Shown: positions 23,621 to 36,678, counted from the stretch's first letter. The stretch: 64,000 nucleotides of DNA from Mariannaea sp. PMI_226 (GCA_024336345.1 JANFOG010000002.1:4423501-4487500); one strand, 5' to 3'. The notes: generated by a model from the letters alone, not told the origin. Numbers and translations: made by a program.

Positions 23621-26457
23621 CGCGGCCACAGCTTCCGATGCTCCGCCGAAGGGCTTGGATTCGAGGGTAGCCAGGTTGACAGCTAGGCGTGCGCCTGTGC
23701 AATTGCGATGGTCTTAGTTTTGAGGAGTAAGACGTTGGCACAGAGAGAGTGTAGGAGGGATTGCGATGGGAGGGGGGTCGAGGTCAGCTAAGGATGTTGT
23801 CGAAGACGAGTTGAGGCAATGGCTGAGCACGAGCAACTGGGCACGGCTCCAAGATAAATCCGACTGGGGGGATATGGAGGACTAGATGGTTATGGATGCC
23901 CGGGTCGAACGGAATGGAAGTCGTCGAAAGAAAGGGCCCAGGATTCGATTGAGAGGCAGAGGAAGGCGATTCCGCACGATGCTTGGTAAGACTGTGAGGA
24001 CTTCTCCGAGGGGGAAAGAATCAAGAGTAAGAAGCAAATCATGAAGTAAGGGACGAGGCGGAAAAGCGAGGTAGCTGTCAGTCAATCATTTGGCAAAAAT
24101 TTACCGGGGGAGGGGGGGTGGGATTGGGGCCTGGCTGGTGCTGGTGCTTGCTCCGTTTACGGCCTCGGAGTCCGGGCAGTTTCCCTCATGAAGATGGGTT
24201 GGATGGGGTGGGGGGGCGGCGGCGGCGGCGGCGGCGACTACGACTGCTACCGCTACCGCTGCTGCTGCTGCTGCTGCTGTTGTTGCTCCTGTGACTGCAA
24301 CTGTGAGGCAGACCATGTGTTGCCCTCTCTGCAACCCACTAATTTGCAGCGCCCTGTTACTAGTTACTGGAGTTGCTAGAGTTGCACGTTCCAGGTATGC
24401 ACCAGGTCTGCGCAAGGCCTGGGTCCAGCGAGGTTCAGGGCTCGTTGACTGTGGACTGTGGATGGTACTTTGGGGTACATGCATCTTCTTGGGCAGTAGG
24501 TAAGTACCTAGGTATACCTAGTTTACAGTCCAGTGCTTCGCTGGTGAAAAAAACACCGATCCATTGAGACCTGAGCCGAGGAGTTTTTTTTTTTTCTCTC
24601 ACGTTTTGCAATTGATTATACATTCTCCGCGGCCCGGTTGATGACGTTCTTCTACAGATGCAAATGAATTATCCATTTAGAAGGCGGCATCAGCTCACCA
24701 TGTCGTCAATATAGACTTTTTTTTTTTTTTTGGTGATCAATCTCAAACACACACGAGTACTAAACCAATGTGACACTATCACCCTCAATTTCCAATTATA
24801 CTCAACCGTCGAGATGGCACTTTATCTCTCCCGTCTTTTTCATCCCCTTGAAAAGAGGGCTCATTCTCACCTCTTCATGTCCACTATCATATTTATTTCG
24901 TGCTCCGTATATGTGTATGTATACATACGTGTGTGTGCGTGAAAAGGTACCAGCCTCCTGGGAGGAGCCCTCCATCACTCCGGACCCATTCCAAGTCTGT
25001 ACTACTCTGTATTATGTATGTGCTCCGTCGTCCATGCTCCGTGCATTGGTTTGAGAATCTCGGCATACGAGCTTCGGCGCGAAAGTCCCAGCCGGAAGAG
25101 GGCGCCCACACAATACTGGGAATCCTTAGTCTACCAACCTACCTTGGTACATAGTAAGTAAATGTATTGATTGGCGAGAAACGATGACTCGCAAGTATAT
25201 CCTACATCTGTTGCGTGAAATCTAGACTGAAAGTGCCCGAAATTTCTTTCTTCGGAAACTTTCGAACGGCTGCAGTGCGACTTGCTTGCCTTTAGTACCC
25301 GCGATTATACAAATCAATACATCATCTCTCCGTGCATCCAGCAAACAAGTAAATGAGGCTCAAGCCTAAGAGGGAATGACCGCCCTCCATTCTGCTTATC
25401 CCTCTCGCGACAGTCAGACCCTGAATATCCCGCCCGTCACTCTCACAATCTCGATTCCTTTTCTCCATCCTCAATCGCACCCCTTCAGATGACCCTTCGG
25501 TAATAATAAAGTTATCAATCAGCTCGGCTGCCCTCGTTCATCTCTGTGGAGTAACGAAATTGTTCCCCCCTCCCCTCCCCCCCCGATTTCCCCGAAAATC
25601 ATAATTTCATTTACTTCTCATCCATCCTCATCAAATGGGGCTACGTCAGTCTATACTCTCACGAGATCTTTGCGTTACCAAAGTGTGACTTTCTTTTTCT
25701 GGTGCTTCGACGATGCTTCTCTTCCTCACAATAACCATCGTGTCAAGGTAGGACTATATCCGAGCAGAAGGCCCACCGGAGTTGCATCTATTCCTAATCT
25801 AATCAATCAAATCAAATGGGCCAAGGATGTACATTTGAACTTATTACATAACGCACTTTATGAAGCGCATGTGGAGCAAACTACCAACGTGGATTCATTG
25901 GTATTCCCTAGCCATATACACATGGGTAGCTATATGTTAACAAATAACACGGATCATCTTTCCTTGAACCAAGGACCTCATTGCATCACCAATCTCATTG
26001 ATTGTGCCGTGTATATCTGCGTAACTGCAAAATGAAATAAACCTTTAGATGTCCAGGTGCCAAGCCAGCACTTGAACATAAGGTATTTTACAAGGTGCTG
26101 GGCAGCCTAGGACAGCCCTACCTAAAAATGCATCCCGATCATCCCATATCTCCAAATTTTCAAGCTAGTACTAAGTATACGGTATCGATGCGATCATTGC
26201 CAACTTTGTTACTGATGTTGCTGCAATCCGACTGCGTCTCGCCGCACATGTGACCTACTAATATACTCATGGCCACATCAATTCCCACGGTTGAGCACAT
26301 CACGTCAATTTGCAAGGACTAAGTAGGGCAGAAGTAAATGTCTTAAGTCAAAACCATGGAAAGAATTGTAAGGGAAGTGTGCATCAAGAATAGAAGTGTA
26401 GATATCGTGTAGGTATTCTTCTGCCATTTAATTACTTCTCTGCCAAGAGTCCATCTA
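23621..26457. other. Intergenic stretch, 2.8 kb, with triplet repeats
   Basis: Upstream of mitoferrin and downstream of ATG9. It holds adjacent GGC (24217-24236) and GCT (24258-24282) triplet runs, T runs (24583-24595, 24718-24732), C-rich sequence (25565-25586) and TAGGTACC-like motifs (24497-24524, 25125-25155). A 121-codon open frame at 25670-26035 starts at a non-ATG codon and shows no domain. No gene is supported. Confidence 0.5.
24211..24285. repeat. Adjacent GGC and GCT triplet repeats
   Basis: A G run followed by about seven GGC units, a short spacer, then about eight GCT units. It lies about 600 bp upstream of the mitoferrin start codon. Read on the minus strand it would give poly-Ala ORFs that I take as artefacts. 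Confidence 0.8.
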
Positions 26458-29303
26458 TTACACCATACCTCCACCTCGGCGTGTGCGCTGCGTTTGCTGC
26501 AGCTGATATATGAGCCCTAACACCCCTGCTTCCGCCTCTTCCGTGTTAGCTGCACTGTTCTCGCGGCTGAGTCCCTTCCCTGGCGATGTCTCCCAGGTAG
26601 ACTCGCCCAGTATGCCTCCACCTTCGTAGACTGATTCCTCCTCCAGTAGCCGGCGATCTCGGTCATCGCCTTCTGGTAGCTCTTCGAGAATCTGGCTTTC
26701 AGCACGATGCCCACCGCGACCGTGTCGCGGCCAGTAAAGACTCCTCCCAGTGTTGTTAGCCGTTGCTGTTGGCTGGTGGTGCTGATCTAAGAGAATAGAG
26801 GCCATTGGAGACGGTGGAGGAATTGACGGTCCAGCTCGTGCGCCTCGGCCAGGCACTGGCACTCGACTCCTTGCTCTTCCCGCATCCGTTCGCCCCATAT
26901 GCGAGCTTTGCATATCTGCCGCTAGCGTAGGTGAGTTGAGGCCTGGGAATGCCGGTGGTGGATGGAAAGGTTGTCGGGTCCCTGGAGGGATGTGTCCAGG
27001 AATACCGGTCTTCGGGTTAGTGACATAATTATCGATGAATCCGTAGTAGGACGCCGCCATTTTCCCATGTTTTGTCGCGTAGTAATCCTCTCGAACGTCC
27101 CGCTGCATTCCCTGTCCCGTGTTTCCAACCCCCTTCTGAAAGTCAAACACGGCAAACGAGCATACATAGCCAAGGCCGTCGACATGGATCGTAAACTCCC
27201 GAAAGAAGTCGACAATTTGATCGCTGCATTTAGGCAATGAGAATAGGAGGAGCATAGGTGTTGTGATAATCCCCATCATCTCCTCCATGAAGATAACTAC
27301 CTTCATCTTATAGAGCTCTGAAAACTCCTGTTTGATCTCGAAGCTGTGCAATCGATCATACCAGTGATCCGGCATGTAATGAGTATACTCAATCACACTG
27401 CGCATAGCATACTCTGGGTTGAACACGAGAGTTTCTTCCGAGACCATGCCACGAGAAATAGCCCAGACCGCACCAAAAACGCCCAGATAGAATAGTACCG
27501 TTCTATCCCTGGTAATCTCAAAGTTCAAGAACAGCTCTGAGTCTAGCACTGAGCCCACTGCCAGAACTGCGGTAATTGCACCTGTCACAAATGCAACGCT
27601 TCGAGCAATGTCTTCGGTCATTCTTTTGGGAAACTGATCGATGTACCGAGTCGCAAACGGGACAGACATATGCAGTCGTTCATAGAAGATATGTGGCAGC
27701 TCGTTGAACTCACGAAATTTCCACTCAGCCAAAGAGGTGTACTTCCGCGCAGCCGCCAACTTCGGGTCTTTCTGGTATTCCTGTCAAGAGAGTCAATGTG
27801 AGCCCGTATGCTGTAAAGGCTAAGAGAGAAAAGGAAACTAACATTGTAATATGTGAAGAAGTAGACAATGACAACGTATGCGAGGACGACTGGTGCGAAG
27901 ATGAGATTAAGGAATCCAGCAAAGATCAATCGTTGTCTCAGCTTCTGGCTGAGTACCCCTCTTCGATCTGCACGAAGGAAGTCTTGCTGAACTTGCCCCA
28001 GCTCGTTGAATGCCATATCGAGAATGCAATAGTGCAAATACCACTCCATAGTCTTGGAAAATAACTGCCTGTCCCTCAGGAAGGGTACCGGAAGTGACAG
28101 GTCTAGGATGTCTTTGTTGATCATTGCAATGAGATAGTTGTCCTTCCGCATCAATCGATTCGCTATATCGTGGGCATCAAGACGCTCCTTTGATTGACTC
28201 CCGATGAACTTGCGAAGACTTGGAGAAATATTAGTAGCAGTCTTGGGGTTTTGGTCCCTTAGCGTCATGATGCGTGCCACAATATCTTGCCATGAAACGG
28301 TCTGCATGTCTTGTTCTGGGATGTCTAAAAGATGGATGTAAAAATCACGAATATAAACAAGGCGCCGGATTTCAACGAAATACTGCACAGACTTCCAGAT
28401 AAAGAAGAAAGAGTATAGCCAAATACCGAAACTCCAGATTCCAGACATCTTGCTGGCACACTGCGATACGACGACTTCATTTAGCGATCTGCTGTGAGGG
28501 ATCTTTGAGTAGTCAACGCATTGACAGAGAAATGTTAGCAAGACGGCGACGAATAGAGTTTCTCTATCGAGACGTTAGCAAACCGATGTATCTTCATGTG
28601 CTTGAGTCAGCAAAACTCACAGCAGCCACAAGGCATTGGCGCATAGGATACACCATAATCCACCTCCTTCATAGTAATCATAAACATCCCGCATAAAGCT
28701 ATCTAAATTAGAAGTGTTGACCCATCTCCAAAGCGCTCTTTCTCTTGGACTTCCTAACGCTACCCCTCTCATCAAACCTCGAGTCTGAGATCTGAGAGGG
28801 GCACCAGATGGGCCGTCTCGGTGAAGGCGCTGTTGAGATGTTACAGTTTCCCATTGTGCTTGAGTGTTTGCCGACGAAGGACCAGCAGTCGCGGTAGGAC
28901 GAGTATTTGGCTGCCGTCGTGTGCGCTTCCCAGACGTCGGCGAGTGGTTCCCAACCTCATTTGGCTCTACCAACAGAGAAGCGGGTACATCGTTATCCAT
29001 TACGTCGTCATCGCTGGCCTGCCATTTCGGTGCCGCCCTTCCAGAAATCCGTTCGTGGGTTCCAGGCTGGCGAGATACCCGTGAACGATCCCTTGTATCA
29101 AATGCCGTGCTATCAACCGTCATTCGGCTATCACCGCCAGCGAGAGCCTCAGCATCATATTCGTTGAAATTTTGGCCTAGGTTCTCCTCATCCACTCCAA
29201 GCTGGACATCATATATGTCGTCATCTTCGGATCGCAACTGCTCGTAGAAAGATCGCACAGGTCTCGATGGTGGAGAAAATTGGGCAAAATGGTTAGGTGT
29301 CAT
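26458..29303 (-). CDS. ATG9: Atg9, autophagy lipid scramblase
   Basis: Three exons (complement of 26458-27780, 27843-28563, 28621-29303) give 908 residues. Atg9 is the multi-spanning scramblase on Golgi-derived vesicles that seeds the phagophore. The first ~190 residues are hydrophilic and disordered. The membrane core starts near 210 (WCILCANALWLL, split by intron 1 from ETLFVAVLLTFLC). Diagnostic stretches include VQYFVEIRRLVYIRDFYIH, MRKDNYLIAMINKDILDLS, YFLHYC-like WYLHYCILDMAF, and FLNFEITRDRTVLFYLGVFG. The C-terminal ~250 residues are Pro/Gly-rich and disordered, as in filamentous fungi. Intron 2 joins FTYYN|EYQKDP in phase 0. It diverges from COG6 across 850 bp. Confidence 0.97.
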
Positions 29304-30153
29304 GATGAGCCTAAAGGCGAGGGTCGATCTATGCGTTACTGAGCATACCTCGCTGGGCTAAGATGGGGATACAATGTGGACGAGTATTTGAGTCTCATGC
29401 AAAGGGCAGCCGGAGTAGAAAGTCAAAAAAAAAACGTGATTTCAGTCGTATCTGGTTGCTAAATCGTACTGATCTGAAGAGGAAGGCAGAGCCAGACTGG
29501 TCACGAAGGAATGATTTTACCCTGGTAGATGATGAGCGATGTCTTTCACAGCTGGGTCTGTAGGTTATGGGTCACAGGCAGCTGACCACAGAGGGATGAC
29601 AAGCATGACCCATTTATCATACCGCATGCGTAAGACTTGACACGTGCAGCATAACTCAGGCACAATGCTGTAACTAGGGAAGTATAAACACAACTGACTG
29701 GGGAGGTCGAAGATTTGATGCTCTTCAAGTTCGGAATGATGGCATGGCGCCAGGCAGCATGCAGTTTGGAGATGATCTAGGCAATCACAGGCGACAAGTG
29801 AGGTATGACGTGCCAAGGCGGTGTGGCGGTATTGCCGGACTTTAACGGGCTGATAAGCCACCACCACTCGCCCGACACACCGCCTTCCGTTTTCAAGCTC
29901 ACGCTTTCGACACCGTTGCAATGCTTCTTGAGATCCACTGCAGGTTGGCGCAACAAGCTAAGCTACAGCCCTTCAAGCAATTTGCTCAACTCGACTACGA
30001 CAACTATCGTTTGCGGGGCTTCAGAATAGGTGATTCAGTTGGTTAAAGTTTACTCACTTAACATTGACTGGAAAAGTGTCCCGAAATGAGTGAGCATTTG
30101 CTCGGGTCTACCGATATCATTTAACCTTAGGCTGGATTGAATTCCAGGCAAAA
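29304..30153. promoter_or_regulatory. Shared divergent promoter of ATG9 and COG6
   Basis: 850 bp between the two start codons. It holds no supported gene; short open frames at 29363-29563 and 29565-29921 have no domain. No strong motif stands out beyond a short A run (29428-29435). Confidence 0.5.
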
Positions 30154-32278
30154 ATGGCTGCAGATCAGCCTCGGTCAAGGAGCCTGCCCTCCAGAGATAA
30201 TTCGAATTCACAAAACTTAACGCCAGACAGCTCTGCGGCATTGTCCTCGGCCCAAAAAGGGTTGAGCCCTCTCGCCTCAAAAGTCACCAGTGTTCTCTCA
30301 ACGACTCATTCAGACACAGAGTTCAGAGATGCTCTCTCTCTTTTAGACCAGAGAGGGATACAAAATGATGCCGAGACGCGCCGTCGACTTCGGCTGGATC
30401 TTCAAAAAGAAGTCATTGACATCAACGCCGAAGTTATCTCAGACTTCGGCCGCGTTGCTGAGGTGGGTTTCCCCTTCCCCATATGATAACATATACTAAC
30501 ACAAGCTTCAGCAACTCCGGAGAATCAAAACCACACTTGACAAACTGAACACTGGGTACGATGACATGAAGAACCAAATTATCGCCGCTCACAAACAGAC
30601 GTCTGCAGCTCTCTCAGAAGCATCATCCGTTCTGGACCAACGAAGACACATTGAAGTCAAACAAGAGCTGCTTGGTTCCTTCAAAAAGAATTTCATCATG
30701 TCCGAAAGTGAGGTTGCTGCGCTCACAATGACAGCTGAACCAGTTGACGATCGCTTCTTCGAGGCTTTGAGCAAAGCCAAAAAAATTAGCAAGGACTGCG
30801 AAATTATCCTCGGGTTTGAGAAGCAAACGTTGGGCCTAGAGCTTATGGAACAAACCTCAAACAACATCAACCTCGGCTTCCAGAAACTCTACAAGTGGGT
30901 ACAGCGTGAGTTCAAGACTTTGAACCTTGAAAACCCTCAAATGAACTCATCAATTCGCCGTGCTTTGAGGGTTCTCGCTGAGAGGCCATCCCTTTTCCAA
31001 AATTGTCTCGACTTCTTTTCAGAGGCACGAGAAAGGATTCTCTCAGACTCCTTCTACGTTGCCTTGACGGGGACCTCTCCGTCTGGAGTGGAAGACCAGT
31101 CCATTAAACCTATCGACATGGCGGCTCATGATCCTCTGCGCTATGTCGGAGACATGCTCGCTTGGATTCACTCAGCCACGGTTAGCGAGCGGGAGGCGTT
31201 AGAGATCCTCTTCGTGGCCGAGGGTGAGGAGCTAGCTAGGGGACTGAAGTCTGGCCGAGACGCAGAAATCTGGCGCCTGGTTGCCGATGATGATGAAACC
31301 GAAGCAGACTTCAATGCTATCAAGGCACTTCATGAGCTTGTGGACAGGGATATTTCGGGTGCAGCCCGTCTTCTACGCCAGCGAGTTGAGCAAGTAATTC
31401 AGGCTAACGAGGAAATCATTCCAGCCTACAAGTTGGTAAATTTAGTCAACTTCTACCGCATTACATTCCAAAAAACGCTTGGCCCAGACTTTAGTTTCGT
31501 CGAGTTAATTGAAGGACTTGAGAAGGAAGCACTTCGCCAGTTCCGAGCATTGGTACGGGACCACATTGCGGCCATCCAAGGCGACTTCCAGCATCCTCCT
31601 TCAGATTTAGGCCCTCCGGTTTTCCTGCAAGATTGTCTCAAGCAGCTGAGTGCGATTAGTAAGACGTACGAATCATCCTTGTCTGCTTCGCAGGATCGAG
31701 AAACTGAGTTCGAAAATGTTCTGACGGAAGCGTTCGAACCGTTTATCGCGGGCTGTGAGAACATGGCAAAATCTATGCAGAGTCCGGATAGTGCTGTCTT
31801 TTTAATCAACTGTGTCTTGTCAGCAGCCGCTTCTCTGGAATTATTCAGCTTCACAGAAAACAGGAGCAAACAACTCCGCGAGAAGTCATCCAGGGAAGCA
31901 AAGAAGCTCGTGCAAAGCCAATATGATTTCTTCAGAAGTCAATCAGGACTCGACGGTGTGTTCAAGGCATTGCAAGCTGATGGAACAAAAGGGGAATCGT
32001 CTTTAAATAAGGACTTGCTCATCCAAGCGAGCCAGATCTTGGATGACTTTTTGCCGTCAGCCCTCATGGACGCCATGGGAAACCTTAAACATCTGCAGGA
32101 CTCAACCCTTGCCCGGGAGATCACAGAGGAAGCAGCAGAGAGTTTCTGCGATGACTTTGAACAGCTAGAGGAAGCCATTGTAGATGGTCAGGAAGAATTG
32201 ACAGACTCAGATGACGAGGAGGGTCCCCGAGCTATTTTCCCTCGGACAACGGCTGAGATTCGCGTGCTGCTTTCGTAG
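30154..32278 (+). CDS. COG6: Conserved oligomeric Golgi complex subunit 6
   Basis: Two exons (30154-30462, 30512-32278) give 691 residues, the normal COG6 size. COG tethers vesicles for retrograde transport within the Golgi; COG6 belongs to lobe B. The N-terminal coiled coil ([18 protein letters not shown], then [19 protein letters not shown]) is broken by the 49-nt intron in phase 0. The COG6-typical [20 protein letters not shown] lies at about 310-330. The rest is helical, rod-like sequence with an acidic TDSDDEEG near the end. No membrane segment, as expected for a peripheral complex. Identification is strong. Confidence 0.94.
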
Positions 32279-33213
32279 CAGCCGTCGTCTCGTGTGGCCT
32301 TGGAGATCATAGACGCAATATAATTAGATACACGGCCTCAACGTAATTACTACTTAATCGGTTCATTACCCCATAGATTGTGGCCGAGATAGAGATGAGA
32401 ATATTTATAACTCTTGGGGACAAAATTTGAGCGTGTGCTTCAATTGTAGATCTTGCCAAAAAGGACGGGTTTCTAAATTATTAGGCACGCTCAAGTGTCC
32501 TGTTCCATGTTTGGTGTTGATTCGTATCCCACAGATGGACGGGTGCATGCTGATAGCTGCCGTAAAGAAAAATTCGAACACTTACACTACATATTCTACA
32601 CAGCAAATACTTCTAAAGTGCCAGTTATATTATCCCATCATGTTCTCCCAATGTCCGCAATGGGCAAGTCCCTGCCCATGCCACTACATAGGAATGCCCA
32701 AATCGCCCTTGTTGAACTACCCCGCTATCATTGGATTGCGCCCCAAGGTTAGCGGGCCACGGTTCTGTGTGGTCAGTGGGCAGTGCTCGCTCAGACTACG
32801 TCACCGCCTGCAGCCGCTGGAGCCAACCTGCCCGTGCCAATCCTACCATCCACCAACTGCCTTCTAGCCTGCTCGCGCATTTCCATAGGTAGTTCGCAGC
32901 CATGTGTCTGCGACCAATCCTCAACCCCTTCAATTATCAGCTGACGAGAACTCACGGATTGTCTTCCAAGAGTGCCCGTAAACTGTAGCAAAATTACCTC
33001 TCACACCAGCCTATAGTCCCCCCATCTCCTCGATTCGACTTCCTCCTCTTTCTCGAGGATCCCCCGCACCCGGCATCGTTTTGCGAACTGGAGAAGGCGG
33101 TTCACGACGGCCCACAGCCTGGAAATTTGCTTCCCCCCCCCCCCCCCCTTCTTTCTTCTTCCCCGATCAACTAAGGCGAAGTTGAGGGTTACTATGTCCT
33201 TAAGGCCGAAGCC
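32279..33213. promoter_or_regulatory. COG6 downstream and SAP1 upstream region
   Basis: No gene. A 16-C run at 33133-33148 followed by CT-rich sequence lies 66-81 bp before the SAP1 start. An open frame at 32427-32867 has no domain and is not called. Confidence 0.5.
33133..33148. repeat. Poly-C homopolymer, 16 nt
   Basis: A pure C run in the presumed SAP1 leader, similar in kind and position to the C run before SGD1. Confidence 0.9.
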
Positions 33214-35777
33214 ATGATGCGCAACAAAGCCCTAGCTGTGCTGCAAAAGACATACGATGATAGCTACCTGAGCTGCTCAACCGCGGTCTACTATGAGGGT
33301 CAGGTGTGTAGAATCTCTTAAATCTCTTACATCACTGCTCAGCCTGAAACCAAGCAGTTCGCTCTTTGCTAATTTTACATCCTTCCAGGGAAACGAAATC
33401 GAGGCCATGCGCCACTGGAGAGCCGCGCTCGAGCACATCTACGATTATCAAGCGAATCGAGCCGTCCCAGGACACATACCTTTAACAAGTACTGAAAAGG
33501 CCTTGCAAGATGCTGTGAAACAACTCGAACTGCAGTGTAAAGAACGAATTGACCTTCTTGAGGCTCTACGGATATCACGGCAGGATGAAGCGAGCTCATC
33601 GTCGTCATCAAATGGAAAATTAACGAAGCGGTCCAGCCTTGCTGAAACCGACAATAGGGACAAAAGCGCCGGATCTATAGGCCAAGGAACGATTCCTGCG
33701 GTCACATATTCTGAATTATCCCGTCCGATCCTGCCCCAACGCCCTAGTGCTCCGAGACGAGGGTCGTCCGAACAAGCTGTCGTCAGCGGCGGTAGCCCAT
33801 ATCTCGAACCATTTGCATCCACAAGTTCATTACCAAGGTCATCGTCTCCCAGCGCAGCGCCCTCTTTACCACCACGACCAGGAAAATCATTACGATCCAG
33901 CAGTCCGGAAAAGCATACTATGAGGACTACCCTTCGATCGGGAAACCGTGGCGAGAAATCTTCCAGATCCTCTAGGAAATCTCCCAGGCCCATTGGTGAA
34001 GGACCAAGCAAAGCAGCCACCCTAGCCTGGAGTGCGATAGGATCCCGGGACAAATTCGCTAGAAGCATTTCTTCTGAGAATGGACCAAACACGCCGAGCC
34101 CAGTTTCGCGGAATTCACTTGACCAGGTCCGTAAGCCTGGGTCTGCTCCTCTACAGTGGGACAGCCACTCGAGAAGACTGGTGGCTCCTCGAGAGGGAGA
34201 TTCAAGTACAGAGACTCGACATTCAGACGAGTATTCTTACGCCAGGCCATCCCTCCTTTCAGTGAGTGCTGCGTCTAGTGCCCTTCACTCCACATCGATT
34301 CAGGATCTGCCACCACCAGAGCAAGGGTCAACTCGCTTGGAGCGGCCATCTGGGAGACGGTCTAGCTCCTCGTTAGTTACACCACGTAAAGTGTTGAGGC
34401 AACAGGAGGGGTTGAACGACCTGGGAACTACTGACGGTTGTGGTGAACCCATCGAGAAGAAAACAGTCTCGGAGTCAGCAGCAGGAAGAAGTCCAGCCGC
34501 CAGGCGAGCCGTTGCGTCATCTAGGCAGCCCAGGTCAGACCCAGACAGAACAAGTCGATCTCGTCGGCGCGAGCAGCAGCCGCGGCCTGCCTCCTCTTCC
34601 AGTGTGTCAGAAGATGATACCGGTCACACATTGAACAAATCCCCTCGTCGAGTTAAAGCCAAGGAGGCCATCGAAGCAGATGAAGAAACCGACGATCCAG
34701 ACGCCACCCGAATTGAGGAAAGCCCTGACGAGATGACGGCATGGAAGAAAAAGAAGACCTCGATTCTGAGGAACCTCCCCTCCGGCGTAGATGAAGCTGC
34801 TGCAAAGCAGATTCTCAACGATATTGTCGTTCAAGGAGATGAGGTTCATTGGAGCGATGTTGCAGGACTGGAAGTTGCCAAGAATGCGCTCAGGGAGACG
34901 GTAGTGTACCCGTTTCTCCGTCCCGATTTATTTATGGGTCTACGAGAGCCTGCCAGAGGTATGTTGCTCTTCGGGCCTCCTGGTACAGGGAAGACGATGC
35001 TGGCGAGAGCTGTGGCGACAGAATCAAAGTCAACATTCTTCTCCATATCCGCAAGTAGCTTGACTAGTAAGTATCTTGGAGAGTCGGAAAAACTGGTAAG
35101 AGCTCTGTTTGGGTTGGCTCGGATGCTTGCCCCTAGCATCATATTTGTCGATGAAATCGACTCTCTTTTATCGCAGCGATCTGGCTCGGGCGAACACGAG
35201 GCCACTAGGAGAATCAAGACCGAATTTCTAATACAATGGAGTGATCTCCAACGTGCAGCAGCTGGAAAGGAGGTCAGCGACAAGGATAAGGAGCGAGGCG
35301 ACGCAAATAGAGTGCTTGTGCTAGCTGCCACAAACTTGCCCTGGGCAATTGATGAAGCGGCGCGTCGACGGTTTGTCAGGCGACAGTACATTCCCCTTCC
35401 AGAACCCTCGACCAGAGAGATTCAATTTAGAACACTCTTGGGACAACAAAAACACGACTTATCCGACGGTGATATTTATAAGCTGGTAGAGCTAACAGAT
35501 GGTAAGTCCTGCTCAGCAGAAGACGGAAGTTCTGCTTCTGACGATCTCAATGATAGGATTTTCTGGTTCAGATATCACAGCCCTCGCCAAAGATGCGGCT
35601 ATGGGGCCTCTGCGATCTCTAGGTGATGCACTGCTACACATGACGATGGACCAAATTCGTCCAATTAGACTGGTCGACTTTCAGGCAAGTCTCAATACCA
35701 TACGGCCAAGTGTAAGCAAGGTGGGTTTAAAGGAATACGAGGATTGGGCGAAGGAGTTTGGTGAAAGGGGTGGTTAG
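33214..35777 (+). CDS. SAP1: SAP1/YTA6-type AAA ATPase (meiotic/VPS4-spastin clade)
   Basis: Three exons (33214-33303, 33389-35501, 35557-35777) give 807 residues. An N-terminal MIT-like helical part ([20 protein letters not shown] to ANRAVP, about 1-65) is followed by about 400 Ser/Arg/Pro-rich disordered residues. The AAA module then carries Walker A GPPGTGKT (about 559), Walker B IIFVDEID (about 614) and the [16 protein letters not shown] segment typical of the spastin/katanin/Vps4 group. The C-terminal helix ends with [14 protein letters not shown]. The intron at 35502 splits the Gly of DGFSGSD. Yeast relatives Sap1 and Yta6 are of uncertain function (Sap1 binds the Sin1 repressor). The frame stays open 13 codons upstream of the chosen Met to a possible acceptor (CTAAG at 33170-33174), so an extra 5' exon is possible. 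Confidence 0.87.
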
Positions 35778-36130
35778 AATATGAGGTCACACAAATTATC
35801 GAAACTATATATACAAAGCGTATCTTAGCTTGGCAAACACAGAAAACACACATCATAAAGACAGGAATTTGGTTCGCAAGCAGGTCATCCGCCTCAATAC
35901 AACCCCCCCACCACTTTGGCGCTTTAATCTTGGTTACTTTATGTTACATTTAGTTTGGAACGCGGTTGGTAAATAACCCCGCGCCTCGTCGAAGTTGAAC
36001 AATATCATACAATTCCGTGTTTATACCCTCGATTTCAATTCTTGCATCTCCAGTTACCGATGAGAAATCCGTCTCGACTATAGCCAAGTCATCAATGAGA
36101 CCGCATGAGTTTGTGTAAAAGGGTCTCGTC
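35778..36130. other. Convergent spacer SAP1 / MRPS17
   Basis: About 350 bp tail to tail. A minus-strand open frame (35950-36255) overlaps the MRPS17 3' end in another frame and is a shadow. I see nothing else. Confidence 0.5.
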
Positions 36131-36678
36131 TTAAGCTTTTTGTTGATGTGCCTCCTCCCAAGCCTCACGCCTGGCCTGGCTTCTTGTTCGTTCCAACATT
36201 TTTTCTTCCGTCCGCTGCTGTTCCTCGTCTCGTCTTCTAGCAGCTCTTCTCTCATCTTTGGCGGTCTTTTTGGCCTCTCGTTCCGCTATCCTCTCCTCCA
36301 AGGTTGGCACAGGAGGTCGTTCCTCAATAGGGATACCAAATGGAGCAATGATGTGTTTTACGACATGGCGTTTATGCTGGGAAGTCGGCCAACCAGGGAC
36401 AATGGAGACGACGTCACCGGTTCGAAGGGATGAATTGGGATCGTGAACAAGATATGTCTTGGGATCAGCAAACCACTGGGAGGTAACATCAGCATACCAA
36501 TTAGAAGGAGAGATATATTTTAACAAATGAGAGGAATACTAACCTTATTCACAACTTTATTCCACTTTTGGCCACCAACTCGGACTTTGACTGTCTTTTG
36601 CATGAGACCAGATGATACGACGACTCCGTGGAGCTCATGGGTGATGCGGCGTGCAGCTTTCGAAACTTGGGAAGACAT
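36131..36678 (-). CDS. MRPS17: Mitochondrial small-subunit ribosomal protein S17 (bS17m)
   Basis: Two exons (complement of 36131-36475 and 36544-36678) give 159 residues. The S17 OB-fold is evident: ELHGVVVSSGLMQKTVKVRV opens the first strands, and LVHDPNSSLRTGDVVSIVPG continues after the 68-nt intron (phase 0, VVNK|WFADPKTYL). S17 binds 16S-type rRNA early in small-subunit assembly. After the fold, a charged helical extension of about 60 residues (EERIAEREAKKTAKDERRAA and onward) is added, as in other fungal mitochondrial S17 proteins. The start is short and lacks a classical long presequence, but residues 1-15 are basic and acid-free. It diverges from EMG1. Confidence 0.88.

Noticed and set aside
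33448..34092. Minus-strand 214-codon open frame inside SAP1
   Set aside because: Antisense shadow of the Ser/Arg-rich linker exon.
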